A stretch of 64,000 nucleotides of DNA from NCBI GenBank assembly GCA_036850595.1, contig CM072155.1:3519953-3583952 (forward strand), given 5' to 3'. Made by a program: the position numbers and the translations under genes. Below are positions 12,901-27,900 of this stretch, in pieces. A model generated the notes under the pieces. That model was not told the origin of the DNA. It saw only the letters and a program-made list of their open reading frames with translations, and searched no databases. Each line of letters begins with the position of its first letter. Positions within the stretch are counted from its first letter, which is position 1. This DNA comes from Rhyacichthys aspro (taxonomy: Eukaryota > Chordata > Actinopteri > Gobiiformes > Rhyacichthyidae).

Positions 12901-15900
12901 ATAGAATTGTGACATTGTTTTATTGTAATGGAAAGTAAACTGCAAATTGCACTGTGGTGTAAGTTTAGAATTCCCAACACTGTTAGCGGAAAACCAACGT
13001 CCAACAAGTGCATAAGGTTTTTTTGCCAAGTGCTCCTTTACACACACAATCGCTGCTTGCCCATGTCAAAATATTTATATATAGCACAATATCTGTATCA
13101 CAATTAAATATCACAATGGTGGTAATGCTATGTGAGGTGGTCCTACCTGCTGAGCTGCCAGTCTGGCCTGTTTCAGCTGATTCTCCAGATGGGCTTTGAC
13201 CTCCTCTGTCGTCTTCAGAGTAGCGCCAATTTTGGAGGGATCTGCACCTTGTGACTTCTCCCTCTCCACTCTACAGCAGCGATAAGAATAACAAGTAAAA
13301 AAAAAAAAGAGCTCTGTTAGAAGTAGACTTCATTGTTGTCAATTTTGTTTTGATGAAATTTCTTTTGACCTTTCAGCAAAGGCTCTGATCTCCCACAGCT
13401 CCAAGTCCTCCTCAGGTACCCATGTTTCCACGGCAACAGGTCCAGTCTGCTTGGCCGGCTCCTGCTTCTTGGGCCTCAAAGCACTTGAACGCAGGCCTTT
13501 CCTCTGTGGAGTGGGGGTTTCTACTCATAAAAGAAACAGTTATTATAAGAGGAATGGGAAGACATTTTGAATATAAGGCATGTTGAGTCATTTTTCTACC
13601 TTTAGAGGTGTCTCTGCTCATAAGAGGGCAGATAATCTTCCTGATGCAGTATTCGGAGCGGATTCCAAAAGGGCCCACATCTCTGCGCCTTATGATCTCT
13701 GTTGTGATAATGTCGGTCTCTGTGGTTTCTGTGATGACATTTTCACAGTTTAATAACATTTCAAACTCTGGTTACCTAGCATGACAACTTTTGTTTTGAG
13801 CCTTTTTAATACTCTTATACTTTAGCAGTGTGACAGAGGGCTAGCAGCTTTTTGGTTTTGATTTCATGCAGCAACATAACTGTCAAGATTATTATTAATA
13901 AAGAAATGTGTTTATTTCTTTGCATGCCATGTTTACTGTATGTCACCACTGTTCCTCCATTTCATGAATGCCCTAGAAAAGGAGACTGTGGCTTTTTGTG
14001 TCACTAGCTTGAGGATGGGGTCTTTTTTCCTGTTTTGGCGACATTTGATGGTAAAATGCAGATTGCAATTCCACACCTCACACACCTTCTCACCCTAACA
14101 TGTCCTGCAATATGCTATTGTCTATAAACAAACGCAGTGGGAAATATGTCTAATGGTGATTTCATTTATTAATCAGTTTGCTTCATAAAAGTGCTAAACC
14201 TTTAGCAAGGAGTGAGTGAGTAAGTCTTTTTTTCCAATTTAATCATTTACAAATTTACAAAATGATTGTAGTCCCACCTTTTCGGGTTGTCCCAACAGCA
14301 GCAGAGGGTTTCACAGCCATGTCGTCCCATCTGAGACAAGCCCACAAGAGCCTTAGCATCAGACTGACCCCTGCAAGTGACTTTACAGTTTGGAGGCGAT
14401 ACCTAAAGCAGATTACTCACACTCAGTGACACAAGTTTAGAGTACTTCAAATCGCAATAAACACAGAAAAACAAACTTGTCCCACCTCCACGTGATCCCG
14501 AAAGTTGGCCGAGGCGAGGGGTAGGGCCATATATCGGGAGCGGGCTTGGCGTTGTAGTTAAAGATGGGCACTTCTCTGATGCCTGCTCTCCTCGCCAGCC
14601 TCTTCAGATCATCGTTGGGCAGGACAAAGATACTCTTCTTGCTGCTCTTGGTGACGAATTTGCGGTAGGACGGTAGCGCTGTGCCCGAGCGTGCCTTCTT
14701 CAACTTCGACAGCCTTTGGAGACTGACTCGGTCCCTGGTGGAGTACTCTTTACTAATCGTCATGGAGCCAGCTGTCGTTGTGACAGACTTGTTCTTTTGG
14801 GAGCTGGGCGGTGCAGTGGTGGTAGCAGGGGACATGGTGGTAACTGTTGGAGTCGCTGTAGGTTTACTGCAGCTAGTCACAGTTGTTGGTGCGATTGTGG
14901 AAGCACTGGTAGAAGTCTTTACGTGATCAGTGCTACTCAAAGTGTCTGTACTATTGCTATTCAAAGGAGGAAGTTTAACGGGCGCGGTTCCGTCGGAGTT
15001 TGGGGCCTGTCCCTCGGCCACGTGGTTGTCCAATTTCGGGACTTTATGCGGAGGTGAATGCGCATCGTTTTGACATAGATTTCCGTTCATTAGAGACTTG
15101 AGTATTTCTTTAGGAGGCTCTCTGACGTCATCCTGAACTTGATTATCTGACTTTGACTCACCATTTTTCCCATTTACCTGCACTGGACCGCTCTTACTTT
15201 GATCATCTTCCTCGACTTCTTCAAACCCCCGTTTCTTGGCGTTCTCTCCCACCCGAGGAACTTCTGCCATATTTATTTCTTTGCTTTCTGTTGGCTCAGA
15301 TATACAATTGTTTTTGCTCGATAAAGGTTCTCCATTGACCTCTTTATGAGCTAAGGCATCATTCCCTGATTTTACCTCTGTTTCTGATTTGACATAATCA
15401 CTTTTTATTTCTTGTTCCTGCTCAAAGTTGAGTTTCTTCACTACATGATCTTTCATTTGTACACTTTCTTCTGTTTTAACACTTGGGCTAACAGTAGGCT
15501 GCTGTTTGACTGACGCAGAGGCTTCAGTTTTAACCACAGACTTGGACGGTGCAAGTTTGGACACAAGCGCTGCCTGTCTCATCCGCTCCAGCCTCAGCTT
15601 CTCTTCAAACGTGAACTGTTTGACACGCCGCTCCAAAAGCCCGTCCAGTTTGGAGGGTTTGACTTTCTTTTTGTAGGCTGTCCGGAGCTGGAAGCCCTCG
15701 CTGACATTAACAACGTCGTAGTAGGGTTTCTCTTCCTTCTTGGTCTCAGTGTTGTGAATTGGTTCTTTACCCTCTGACTGCACAGTAGAGGATGGAAGAT
15801 CTTCACTTTTATCTAAGGGAACAGATCGGAGGGTTAAGAGTTAATGGTGTGTCAATGCACTATTTATACAGGCAAAATACATATCATATTTTAATTCTAC

Positions 15901-18900
15901 TGTAGCTCTGAATGTCATGGGAATTGTGGTTTATTTTGTATTTTATTTTGTCCTCTCTTGTGTACTATACACTTAAAACACTCAATTTGACAAAATAAGA
16001 AGATATGTTATAAGTGCACTGCTTCAACAGGAAAACAGTGTGTTATATTCAATAAATGAGATTTGTTGTGTAGATTAGAGCTAACAGTGTTTAATGTCAC
16101 TATGTTTCCAGGCTGTGTTGTGTCAGATGTCAAAGCCTGTGACTCGTTTGCCGCTGTATAAGTCTCTGTAGTAGATGTGTTACTGTGTGAATTATATTAT
16201 GTGTCATACAAATGGCACAACATTACTTACCTGTTTAGAATGAATTAAACTGCATTTACAACAGCAAATGCTAACCAAGAGTATAATCACTTGATTGAAT
16301 AACATTATGGTCCATACAGTCCTACTTCAAAAATACAACAAGCATGTTTTGCACCTAAAATATGTCATATTGTCCAATGTGAGTTCTATTGTTATTCATA
16401 AGGGTCAATGCGCTATGTGCCAGATATTAAAAGTTTGTTTTAATAGTCTCTGAGCTGTTCCTCTCGACAAAAATGGCAGTGAAAAGTTTGTGTCATTACT
16501 TGTGATTACTCCCTTGACTCAGCCTATGCTAAGAGTAACAATACTGCTTCAGCATGGCACATATTGACTGACTGTGCTGTGCTAAATTGGTGAACTAGAT
16601 ATGAGATTATTTTAAAATCTAATTTAGCCATTTTTTTTTTTTTTTACCTTTTTCTTCACTTGAAGCTGCATTTTCTACAGAGGGCTCCACCTCCATTTTC
16701 TCTTCCTCTTTCTTTGGTTCAACATCTTTTCCATTGACGTGTTCTCCCTTCTCCTTTGAGCTCTGCCCTTCTTCTGGTGAAGTGCTCTCAGGCACCACAG
16801 AGCTGGAAGTTTGTTCCTTGTTTGCGTTCTCTTTGTTTTCAGTCTGCTTCTCACTTTTGACCACCTTTTTTCTCGCTGCATTTTCCTTGGCCATTTTAGC
16901 TACGGAAGAGATGACAAATTATAAGATTGATAAGGAGTTTTCAGGTAAAGACACATTATAGTTTTAAGAAATCACTCCCTTACCTTCCAGTTCTTTGCGG
17001 TAGTTGACGTTTGTGTTCCCTGGAAGCTTTGGAAGAAAACGGGGCACACGAGTCTTGCTGACCCAGCTCCAGCCACCGTACCCGGTCACCCTGTATTCCT
17101 CGCCCTTTTGCTTCCATACCTTTGGGAAAAAAATCAAAGAGGGGTGTTTTATTTGTCATTATGTCAGTAATACCCTTCTAAACTAAATGGTAAACGTCCT
17201 TTGATTTAATGCAACCCCTCAAAAAACAAAACTATTATTCTACCAAAGCGCATAAAAACACAAAATTTTAGAAAATGTCAGTTGCTATTGAAATGTCCGA
17301 AATGTGATGTTTTCTTTGTTTAGGAAGGGTCCCAGTTGAGCATTAGTCACATTTAACTAAAAGTAAGTCAAGGAAGATAAAAGTTAGGTTAAAGATGAGT
17401 TAAATTTAATCATATTTATGTTTTTTGCGTAACGTTTAATATGAAGTATACGTTTAGTTTTGGTGAAGTTGAATTCATTTTACTTGTGTACAGTTTATGT
17501 CAGTTATGTGGGTTAGTTAAAAGCTAAGATAAAGTAAACCAGATCAGCTGACCAGAAGTTAAACTACATGGAGTTAAGATTAGTTGCTTTACATTTAAAG
17601 GTCGTTAAGAGTTAAGTTTAAATTGAGTTAATTATCAGGAAAGGTAGTGTTAAGTTCAAGTTCATGTTTACTTGCTTTAAGATTAAAGCTAGTTTGTGTG
17701 AAATTTAGCTAAATGTAATTAGTTAGACTTATAAGGTTTTGTTAAGTTATATAATTTTCATAAAGTTAAATAAATATATTATAAATAAAATTGACAAAAA
17801 TGCACTGTCCTTTTAAAACTTATAACCATGTAACTAACACAAAAATGCTCTGCAACAGTTACATCGATTAAATAAAACCATATCTCAAAAGTCTTACCTG
17901 GTGCTTAATGGGGATGGTGTACTTCACCCATGTGGCCTGCTGCAATGTCTCCTCGTCCTCCAGCTTTTTCTCCTTCTTCTTCACCTTCTCCTTCTCCTCC
18001 CGTTCCATGGAGGTCATACGGTGCAGCCTGAAGCACACAGACACGGATGTTTTTTTCTTCAGATACACTTAATCTGAGTATTTATTCCAATCTAAATGTT
18101 AGGACACACAGTTCCTTACCTGGTGTGTCCCAGAGACTCTTTCCAAACTGGGAGCATGACCACTGGTTTGATGGCACACTCCAGGATGGCCAAGGCCAAA
18201 GCAAACTCTCTGGCTTTACTACACATCTGCACTGCTTTGTTCCAGTTGGTCCTAGAAATGACAAGACAGTAAATAAAAACAAATCATCATGTGGACTTAA
18301 AATTTCAACATATTTAGAAGTAAAAAAAAAAAAATCCCATCTTAAAATGCCAAATTTGATTTCATAATATATTACACATATAAATCTTATGTGAAGTATA
18401 ACCTTTAAAATTCGTACAAGAAACAAACTAAAGTGACTGATATTTGAATATAAATGTAATAATCTTTCATGATTTCCTCCACTTTGACTAAAGCATGAGT
18501 TGCAAATAAAGAACAATCTCAAAGCATGTTGCAGCCACCCCCTGCTCCACTGTACATTCTTTTGGGAATGTGCAGTCTTAATTACTGTGAAAAATAAATG
18601 GTAAATAGCTGCATTTATATAGAGCTCTTTTTTTTTTTTAAAAAAAAAAAAAAATATATTTATAAAAAAGAGGGGGGGGGGGGGGGGGGGGGGGGCGCCC
18701 TTTTTTTTTTTTTGGGCCCCCCCCTTTTTCTAACAAAACCTTTTTTAAAAAAAAAAAAATTTAGTTTTTTTACTTAAAGTTAATAATATTGCTAGTCTTA
18801 ATGGATAATTTTACTTCTGTATTGCACATATATAAACTGTGTTCAACAGAGTGATTAACCTCATGAGTCACATTAGCAAGGAATTATTTATGGTAAACAA

Positions 18901-21900
18901 AAGAAATTGGCATATTGATAAGATACACTTTTACCACTAGTGTAAACTTAAAAATACATTACTGCCAGAGGAACTGGAATTTTGGTGGGGAAATAAACCT
19001 GTACTAAACCAAACAATCAAAAGATAGTTAACTAACTCATGCCCCTGACGTGTACCTGTGAGATGCCCAGTTAGGGTGCATGAACGGCCCTGGAACATTG
19101 GTCTCGAGCTGGATGATGTTGAGGCGCAGCGTGGCCACAGTGAGCGACCGCGAGCCGTGGATGGAGCCGTTCCATTTGAACTCTGCTGCTGTTGTGAGGC
19201 TGAACTTGTGGGACAGGTGGCGCCTCTTGTCGTGGTCCTCTCGATGCTGGTGCTTGTTGAGGGCCAGCACGTTGGTGCTGTACTGGTTGTGGTACACCCT
19301 GTATTTGCCCTCCTGACCCAGTTTGAACAAGTTGTTCATTTGTGTCTTCAATGAGGGGTCGCTTTTAAAGAGGAGTGAGGACAGCGTTGACAGCTGAAAT
19401 GTTCAAACAAATTAAACTTGAAATGCAACTACTGCATAGTATATCACATAATTACTAAAGTCACCGTATCAAGACTTACAACATCACAACTGCAAAGAAT
19501 ACTTAAGCTAAGAACAAACAATGAGAAAAAACACTTTAATACCAAGTAATGTAATTTATGGTTTAACTTAAACTTGGTTTAAGTTAGTCTGCAGTTTTGA
19601 GAGCAGAGATTTTTTTTCTCTAATTGTATTTAAAACCTTAATATGCAAAGGAGGAAATTGAAATTTAATGTTTATTATTATAAGTCAATAATACTGTGCA
19701 CCTGTAATAACAACTATGCTAAAAATTAGAAAAACAAAAATTAAACCAAAAGTCCAAAATGAAAAGGAACAAAACAGTACTGTAAAGCAGACCTGGGCAT
19801 TTTAACATCAGGCCCTCGACCCACCCCTGTATGGCCCTCAGGAAGCTTGTGTCAGAAAAGGAATTAATCCCAGAGTGTAGACCATGTACAGTACATAATA
19901 CAAACATGGTACTTTTATTTTGAAGGCATTCAAAGACTCTTTGCCAATTAGTGTCAACAATAATAACACTCTCACTGTCAGCTGAGGTTAGGCAGGTATT
20001 TTGTGTGGTGAGGGGAAGTAATACACATGCACACATACACATCAATACACAAGCCAGGCCTGGTTTGAGAAAGAGTGGATCTAAAACAGAGGATGATGTA
20101 GCTGCGACGGTGGCATATATTTCACATATTTTTGCTTATAGTTTAAACTTTAAACAATGTGTTTTTATTGATCGTGAGTTGACCATGTTGGCCCAGCCCT
20201 CCACAAGAGTCTCAGGTTCTAATGTGGCCCTTGGAGGAAAATAATTGCCCACCCCTGCTGTAAAGTCACACATGACAATTTTGTGTGTTGCTTTTACCTG
20301 AGTTATTGGGGCTAAATGCTCCATGTCTTAATAGCAAATACATTGAACTTATTTTCTTTTTTCTAAAAACGTGTTAATACGGAAAGTACTAGAGAATCAG
20401 AGATGTGTGGTTTATAAACATGCAGTTCATCATAAGCACACAAGCCAAGTTCAGGTGAACACCAGATGTGCATCACTAGCGCTCCAAAAGCAGTCCTATG
20501 TGTCGCTGTTTGTTCTTTCCAGTTTGATCTGAGGTGTAAAGGAAGTTGTTGCACCACAGATGGATGCTCAATATGAAGTGAACAGTGCAAAAAGCAAGAA
20601 TCTCATTGAGCAGCATGTCAGACAGGGCTGCAAGGAGCATTGCCCTGTTGGAGAAGCTCTTAACTGACCTCTACTTGGCACCAAAGCTATTCTTTACGTG
20701 TTTTAGGATGCAATCGATAAAGCTTTAGATTTAGAAAAGCATTTTAAGGTTACATTATAGCTATTAGCAATAAGTACGTAATTTAGTCAAACTTGTTTTT
20801 TTTATCAAATCTGCTAAATCCGAATGCTATTATGTGACGTTATATGACATCATTGATTAGTTGATTATCTAAAGAAGAGGGAAGTTTTTCATTATGAAAA
20901 CGTCAGTTCCAGTAGATAGACAGAAAATAGATTCCTCACCTCTTTGCTTGTTCTGGTCGTTTGGTTATCCGCTGCTGCACTCTCACTCTTGACTCTATTA
21001 TTATACTCCTCTGCCATCCAGAAAGCAGAAAAAATATTAACACTTAACCATACTCGCCGATTGGTTGGATTAGTTTTACCTTAAGTTTACCTGTCCCATC
21101 CTGGCTGGTGAAAGAAGAGCGCGAGGACCTATCATTCAGGTCGGGTTGCTCTGGTTTAATGAGGCTGCTACTGCTGCTGCTACTACTACTGGCTTCTGGT
21201 TTGGATGAAGGTTCTGGCTGGTCTTCGGTTTGTGCCTTGGTCTCTTCGGGGGTTTTGCTCCTAGACTCTGCTTTCACATCCTCAGCTAAGAAATGAAAAT
21301 ACAAACAATCAATTACACGCTGTGAAAAGCCAGCTTTGAAATCTGCATAGTTCTTTGTTTCGAGGTAGCAAGTGGGGTTTTAAACACAGAAAACTGACAT
21401 GAGAATAAGGAAATGCTTGTGGCAGACATGCTGCGTCAGCTGCTGCCAAGGACACTTAAAAACGGTGCCAAAAACACACTTTTCAGGAGTAAATGCCATC
21501 AAACATGGTAAATAAGAAGGTATGGAGAGTGTGAGCCAAATGCATAATTCTAAAAGAAGAATACCTCAAGGACTAATTACAAGTGCAGCAAAGATAATGA
21601 AGAGACAGTCGGGTAGACTGACAAAGATGAAGCTAATTATGGCTCTGCCAGCAGTGTCCAGGGGTTTAATGTTTTTTCTAAACTACTCACAGGAACAATA
21701 AGTGTTCAGACAAATGAACACTCACTGACTTTGGCTGAGTGTTTATTCTGAGCAGGAAAAAGCACAGAGGCTCTTTCACAGGGAACTTTTTTTTGGGAAG
21801 GATAATGCCTGGCTGGAGTAGGAAACTGGCCGAGGAGACAGAAGAAGAAATAGTTCTTTCATCGGGAGCAAACTAACTATAATAATATGCTACAACTGCG

Positions 21901-24900
21901 AGGAATAAGGAAAGGGAACGGGGGCAATATGTTTAAACTGAAGATATCAGGGAAAGCTTTGTAGATGTCTCTATTCTACTCTTCTCAGACAACAACAAAT
22001 ACCTGGCAATCGAGTACTCACCAAAACTGAGAAAACTGAAATGAATATCAAACAAACCTTTGGATTTTGATTCCATGTTGAAATTTCTGACCTTTTTTAC
22101 AGTTCCTTGTATTAAAGGAGTAACTTTTGTTGCACTTAACAGTTGCAGTTTGCTTTACTTTTGTCATCTGGGAAAACCGAAACTTGCACTTGAACTCACT
22201 CTGCAATATTAAAGGTGGGCCAATAAGTAAAAGAGGCCCATACACCCTTTATAAAAGCAAATATTAGCATCCGTACTGGGACATAGCAAAGGCAAGTTTC
22301 GGATGAATAAAGCACATAACTGGACAATGAAATGAAGATGAGCTGTGAAGGATGCTGAACACAGGACAAGCTGAGCCACTCGGACTCGTACCTGTTGCCC
22401 CCTGCTTTGCCACTGGAGGGGACTCCCCACTCTCCGGGCCCTTTTCTGCAGGCTCTGTTTCCGTGTTAGGTTCATGGCCTTGTGTTTTAGGCAAAGCAGA
22501 GTCCTGGGCGGCTGAGCCAGGCTGAGGGTCAGACTCACAGGTCTCCTCTGGACAAGGGCCAACGGTGGCTGCAGCGTATACAGCAACAAACAAATGTACT
22601 TATCAATAGCAAGTGAAGAAGTTATGATACAGATAATATCGACCAAAGAGGTAATGAGTGAGGAGTATTCTGCATCGTTTTACCTTGTGAACTGGACTCT
22701 TCACTGGTTTCTGTGTTTTTGTGCTCCCCATTGTTGGAGGCAGACCCAGTTTCTTCTGCTGAGGACATCTCTGCTTCCTTCTTGACCTCTTCCTCTCGTT
22801 GCTTTGCTTCTTGGGCCTCCCGCCGGACCTTTAACCGCTCAGTGACCACTTCTACAAACAGAAGGAAGTATCCTGTTTTAAATAAACTGCAATACTAAGC
22901 AGGAGAAATTCAATTCATTAATCAAATTTCACCACCATTAAAATATCCTTTTTCAGTCTTGGAAACAGTACTATACGACCTTTGCAGAAAATGTATATTC
23001 AAGAACTTGGCAAAATGAAATCTAGATCTAGACCTTATATTTCTAGTTTTACATTTTTTGGCCTGTATATTTTGAGAATATCCATTTAGCGCTGAGAGAC
23101 GATCTGAAATGATGAATGACGCTGTATTGCTGCCATTTAAACAAATGTAAATACAATGCAAAAACCATATCAATGCAAACAAACAAGCTGTTTAAAAAGA
23201 ACTGCAATGGCAACACAAACTAAAGCTATTTGACTAAATTCCTGCCTTAAAAACTATTAACTGTCTGAAACCAAATGGAAAATGACACATTAGGAAAAAT
23301 GTTGACTAAGAGTTTGCTTGGTAATGAAAAGCATTGTTTTTAGAGACTAACATGCCTAAGTTTTGCCTTCTTTTTAACAGCTCCTATTTAAAGATATAAT
23401 GTACAATATTTTTTATGACTTTCATGTTCAAATAGTGGACACTCCTCTGCCTCCATTTCACTATTTACATCCCTTTTTGACGCTTTCAGAACGTCACTAT
23501 TTACAAGATAGGCTTTAGGCAGCAGCATGACTCCAGTGCACATGACAGTGAATCTAAGTGACTTAAGCTTGGTTTTAACCTGCCACAACCTCTTAAGGTA
23601 ATGGGAACAGTTTTCTTTTCCTGATGTCAGGAATGGCTTTAATCACACTAGTAAGCAATATATTAAAAGGATAAAATGTCAGACTTACTTTATACAACTT
23701 TACTTTATGGGAAAGGCTAAAGCGGGCTACATTTTCAAAGAATCTTTTAATGTAAACAATAAACCGCTGCAAATGTTTTATAATGAAGTAATGGCTACTT
23801 TAAGTGAGGACAGTCTCAGAGAAAGAGATCATAGGTGGCTTAAAAAACTAATAGAGAGGGCTGGTTCAACTCTAGATATTAGTTTGGAGACTTTGGATGA
23901 AGTAGCGGAGCAAAAGACACAAAACAAAACAGATGCTATACTGAACAACATGGACCATCCACTGCAATGGGCTTTTGAAAAACAGACGCTCCGTTTTTGT
24001 GTACAATAGCTCCTGCTCCACACCGCTCTGACTGAGGCACACACTCACACAAGAGAAGACCAGGGGTTACATAGTGAGGTTGCAATAGTCCAACCCATTC
24101 TGCATTGTAACTCATATCAATTAGTCAACTCTAGAAATACAGGAAATACATAAAGAAAGAAAAAACTATTTGCTTCTTCAGTGAATCAACTGAAAGCCCA
24201 TTAATTACAATATAGAGGGATACAGATTTGATCTATAATGCCACAGTTACATGTTACAAGTCTGTTCCTTAATCTCGTGATGGTTATCAAGCACGGTAAC
24301 ATTAATTAAGGAGCTGGATATACTTGACTATTCTATCCAAACATAAGCCTGAACAACACATGAGAACACAGCTTGTACCATTAAGAGCGGAGAGGTAGTT
24401 TCTGCTGTTGGCGCTGGCTTTCTTCGTCAGGTCCTCAGTGATGTCCATGTGGGCCAGCACCTCCTCCTTAATCTCCTCTAGCGTGGCGTACAGGTCCATC
24501 TCCCAGTACTCTTTGTCCAGACCCTCCATCAGCTCCTCCAGCTGCGGCCTGGTGCTGTAGTACCAGATCTTTTTATTCTGCCGCTGCCCGTCCTCCTCAC
24601 TGATAACAGACAGATTAACACAGTGAATATACTTTTAACGCCACTTGAGAAAAAAAAAATGTGTGCACTTTTGATCAGGAATTAAATACAATGTGGTGAG
24701 AGAACCCTTCATTTCATTTGTTTCATTCACGTTCATTTTCTCCTTTCTACCAAGAATTGAATTCAAACAGCCATTTGTGAAAGAAGCAGACAAAAATGGG
24801 AGTCAAGGGCAGGTCACACTGTGAGTCTAGTGAAGTGCACATTAACTAAAGAGTGCTACAAAGACTCTATAGGTAAACCACAGTTCAGCTCCAGCCAAAT

Positions 24901-27900
24901 CCTATTTAGAAGCGAATAAAAAAAATATTAGTGCTAGTGGCTAGAAGTATTCTCCCTTAATAGAGTGGCCAGACATATTCATCCATAGAAACACTTGGGG
25001 CTTATACTGAGAATCAAATCTAAAATTGCATTCAATCAAATTATAGTGAGCAGCAGGAATAACAGCTTTATACCAACTTATGTCAACATAGCTACAAGTT
25101 GGTTTTCAAGTTTGCCAAATCAAAGGGGAATCAGAAACCAAGGTGTGTTCACTTTATAAAACGAAACAATTAAAAATGGCATGTTACCAAATCATTCAAA
25201 CAAATGGCCTGCTAGAAAGTGTTAATACTCTAACAATAACTTCAAAAAGGGTGAAGGCCTTTTTATAGATATATTTTATATTATATTTTATATATAAGAA
25301 CATGGTTTCTTTGTGCTGCAGCTTTAGTAGCAGTCTCAGAAAAAGAGATCGTAGGTGACTTGAAAAACATAGCAAAGCCTAGTTTATCTATTGGTATTAG
25401 TCTGGAGATTCTGGTTGAAGTAGTGGAGCAAAGGACACACAACAGGATGGATGGTATTCTGCACAACATGGACTATCCATTGCTTTGGCCTTTTTTGTCT
25501 GAGATCAGTGAGCTTCAGGACAGAACGCCACAAGAACCTTGTCCTTAACTGCCACATTACTGCACAATAAATCAGTCTATAAACATCAGAAGATGAACAC
25601 TCAATCATTCATTTAAAGAGACCTAACATCTGAATGAACTGTGAAAATGTCACATCAGCCCAACTTACCACAGAGTATACGAGGCTAAACAGTCCAATGT
25701 GTGATTTTGCAAGAAAAATATTATACTGTATTAGTCCAAAATCAGGTGAAGTTGTAATGAAACTGGCTTTTTTCAACATTACCGGAAAAAGATGCTTTTC
25801 AAATGGGCTGGAGATAAGATCGATTCTTGGAGGAGAGCGTATTTGTACACTTTTCATTTCCTTAGCTCAATTTGTGGGCAAAAATGTTTTGCTGCCACAA
25901 TATATTTTTTCTTAAAAGAAAGTGAGGATACTGCAGAACCAACAACCTGCTTAGGAAGCCTGGTTAACTTATTCTCACCAATCACTTTTTAAAAGTTTGA
26001 AGTTGTATTTAATAAGAAAAGCACATGAGAAAGAGTAATTGTACCACAAGTGCTGAACGTCTTCACTTACACAATAATCCTTCTGTTCAGAAACCAGTAC
26101 TTTCTCTGGTGGCGGTCATATCCGATGGGCTCCTGACGGATGTACGGCTTGTTCTTCTGTACCTCCATTAGACAGTCCGTGACCCCCGGCACCTTGTGAG
26201 CAACACAGACCTCGCACTGCCACTCGTCCTCGGGCACCTCCTCCAGCGGCGGCTTGACACACTCCAGGTGATACACCGCTGAGCAGGTCTCGCAGCACAG
26301 CAGGTCGCCCAGACGGTGACACACGCGGCAGTGGTCGTCGTACTGCATCACTCCGTCCGACATCAGCTCGTCCCGTGCCATGTTCGTGGTAAGAAAGAGG
26401 TCCACCAAAAACTGCAGTACTCTCACTTTACTCTCAAGTGGACCGTACGGATACTCGTCTGTTTCCATGTAGGGAAGGACGTGATGATACTCCCTGTCAC
26501 TCTCGCAGTATGACCGCAAAACCTCAGGCCACGTCATGCCATCAATAAAGAACAGAGTGGAGTTGACACTGTCTTTGAGGTCAGCAGGGCCAAAGGTAGT
26601 GTTGGAGGAGTCTTCTTCACGCAGGATGGCCTTTAGAAGTGAAATGTGGGTCTCCGATATTAAAGTACTCTGCTCCTGGCCGGAAAGCGCGGCGCAGAAG
26701 TCCTCGAAGCGGAACGGTGAGAGGCGCAGCACGCCGCTGAAGTTGCGCAGCACCTCATAGACGGAGACGGCATTGAGCAGCTCCTCATTGGGCACCAGAA
26801 GGTCCTCGGAGGAGTCGGGAAGCTCCAGAGGAGGGATCTCTTTCTCCTCCAGGATGGGAGTACGGGGACGCGGGGCACGTCCTCTTCTTTTACCTACGAG
26901 ATACATATATTTTATATTTCTAGACAGTTACTATTACAACAAGAAGAAGATATTACTGCAAACACCAAACTTTTGAATGCACCTTCTTTTTCTTCTACCA
27001 TCTTAGCTTCATGCAAAATTACTTACTAAGGTTTTTGAGATTTCTGTGGGATAGGATTTAGAGCAGTTTACAATGAATCTTTTGAATGTGAGTCAAAATG
27101 AATAGAATTAAATAACGTACATTTGAATGTTATTGCTTTCACCTCATATGTGCAACGCCAGATCTTTTAAATTGTATTATGGATAATAACTTAAACGATT
27201 ATACCAATAACAGTAACTTCATTTTCAATTACAAATATCGTCAATTTTCAGGTCTAAAATTTCAAGTTGACAAAGTTAAGACAATATTTACTATAATAGC
27301 TAATTATGGGGAGGTTTGAAATGAGAACTAAAAGTATGTAAGTGAAACATGTTTTAAAACCAATTTTACTAGTAGTAACTAGTAATGGCCTCCAAAATGT
27401 GTGTACAAGAAGAATAAGTTTAATGGTACTCGTAAATTAAACAATGTAATAGTCAAGAGATATATTTTCTTTTATATCCAGACCTGAGGAAACAAAATTA
27501 ATTTCTATCCACCATAAGAATCCTGCTTGAATGTACTTTAACATATTTTTGGTTAGCAATAACTTTGGTGCAGCTACAGTTTTGCTATCCTACTTCTGCA
27601 CATCATATGTCTCCCCAACAAAGCTCTTTCATCATTATTTATCTAAAAAGCCTTTGTTTGGCAGTTGTCTTTAAGGTTTTTCTTCGTAGGGATAAAATAT
27701 TTACAAGTCCCAAAGACAGGGATGGTTGGTCTTTTTAGTAATGAGTGATTAGCTTAAGAAAAGTCTAGCTAACAAAGTTGCAAATTGACAGCCACGCTAG
27801 CATGTTAATTAACTAAGCTGGCACTCTTGCTGACAATTATATTTTGATTACAGTTAAATTTTATATTTTTTAAACTGAGGCGTCCAAAGCTAGACAAAAC

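Noticed and set aside
14681..15057. Plus-strand open frames of 81 and 113 codons
   Set aside because: Antisense to bptf exon 13, whose minus-strand frame is conserved.
18120..18251. Possible one-base frameshift in bptf exon 9
   Set aside because: Recounting the bases removed it; the exon is 132 bp and in frame.
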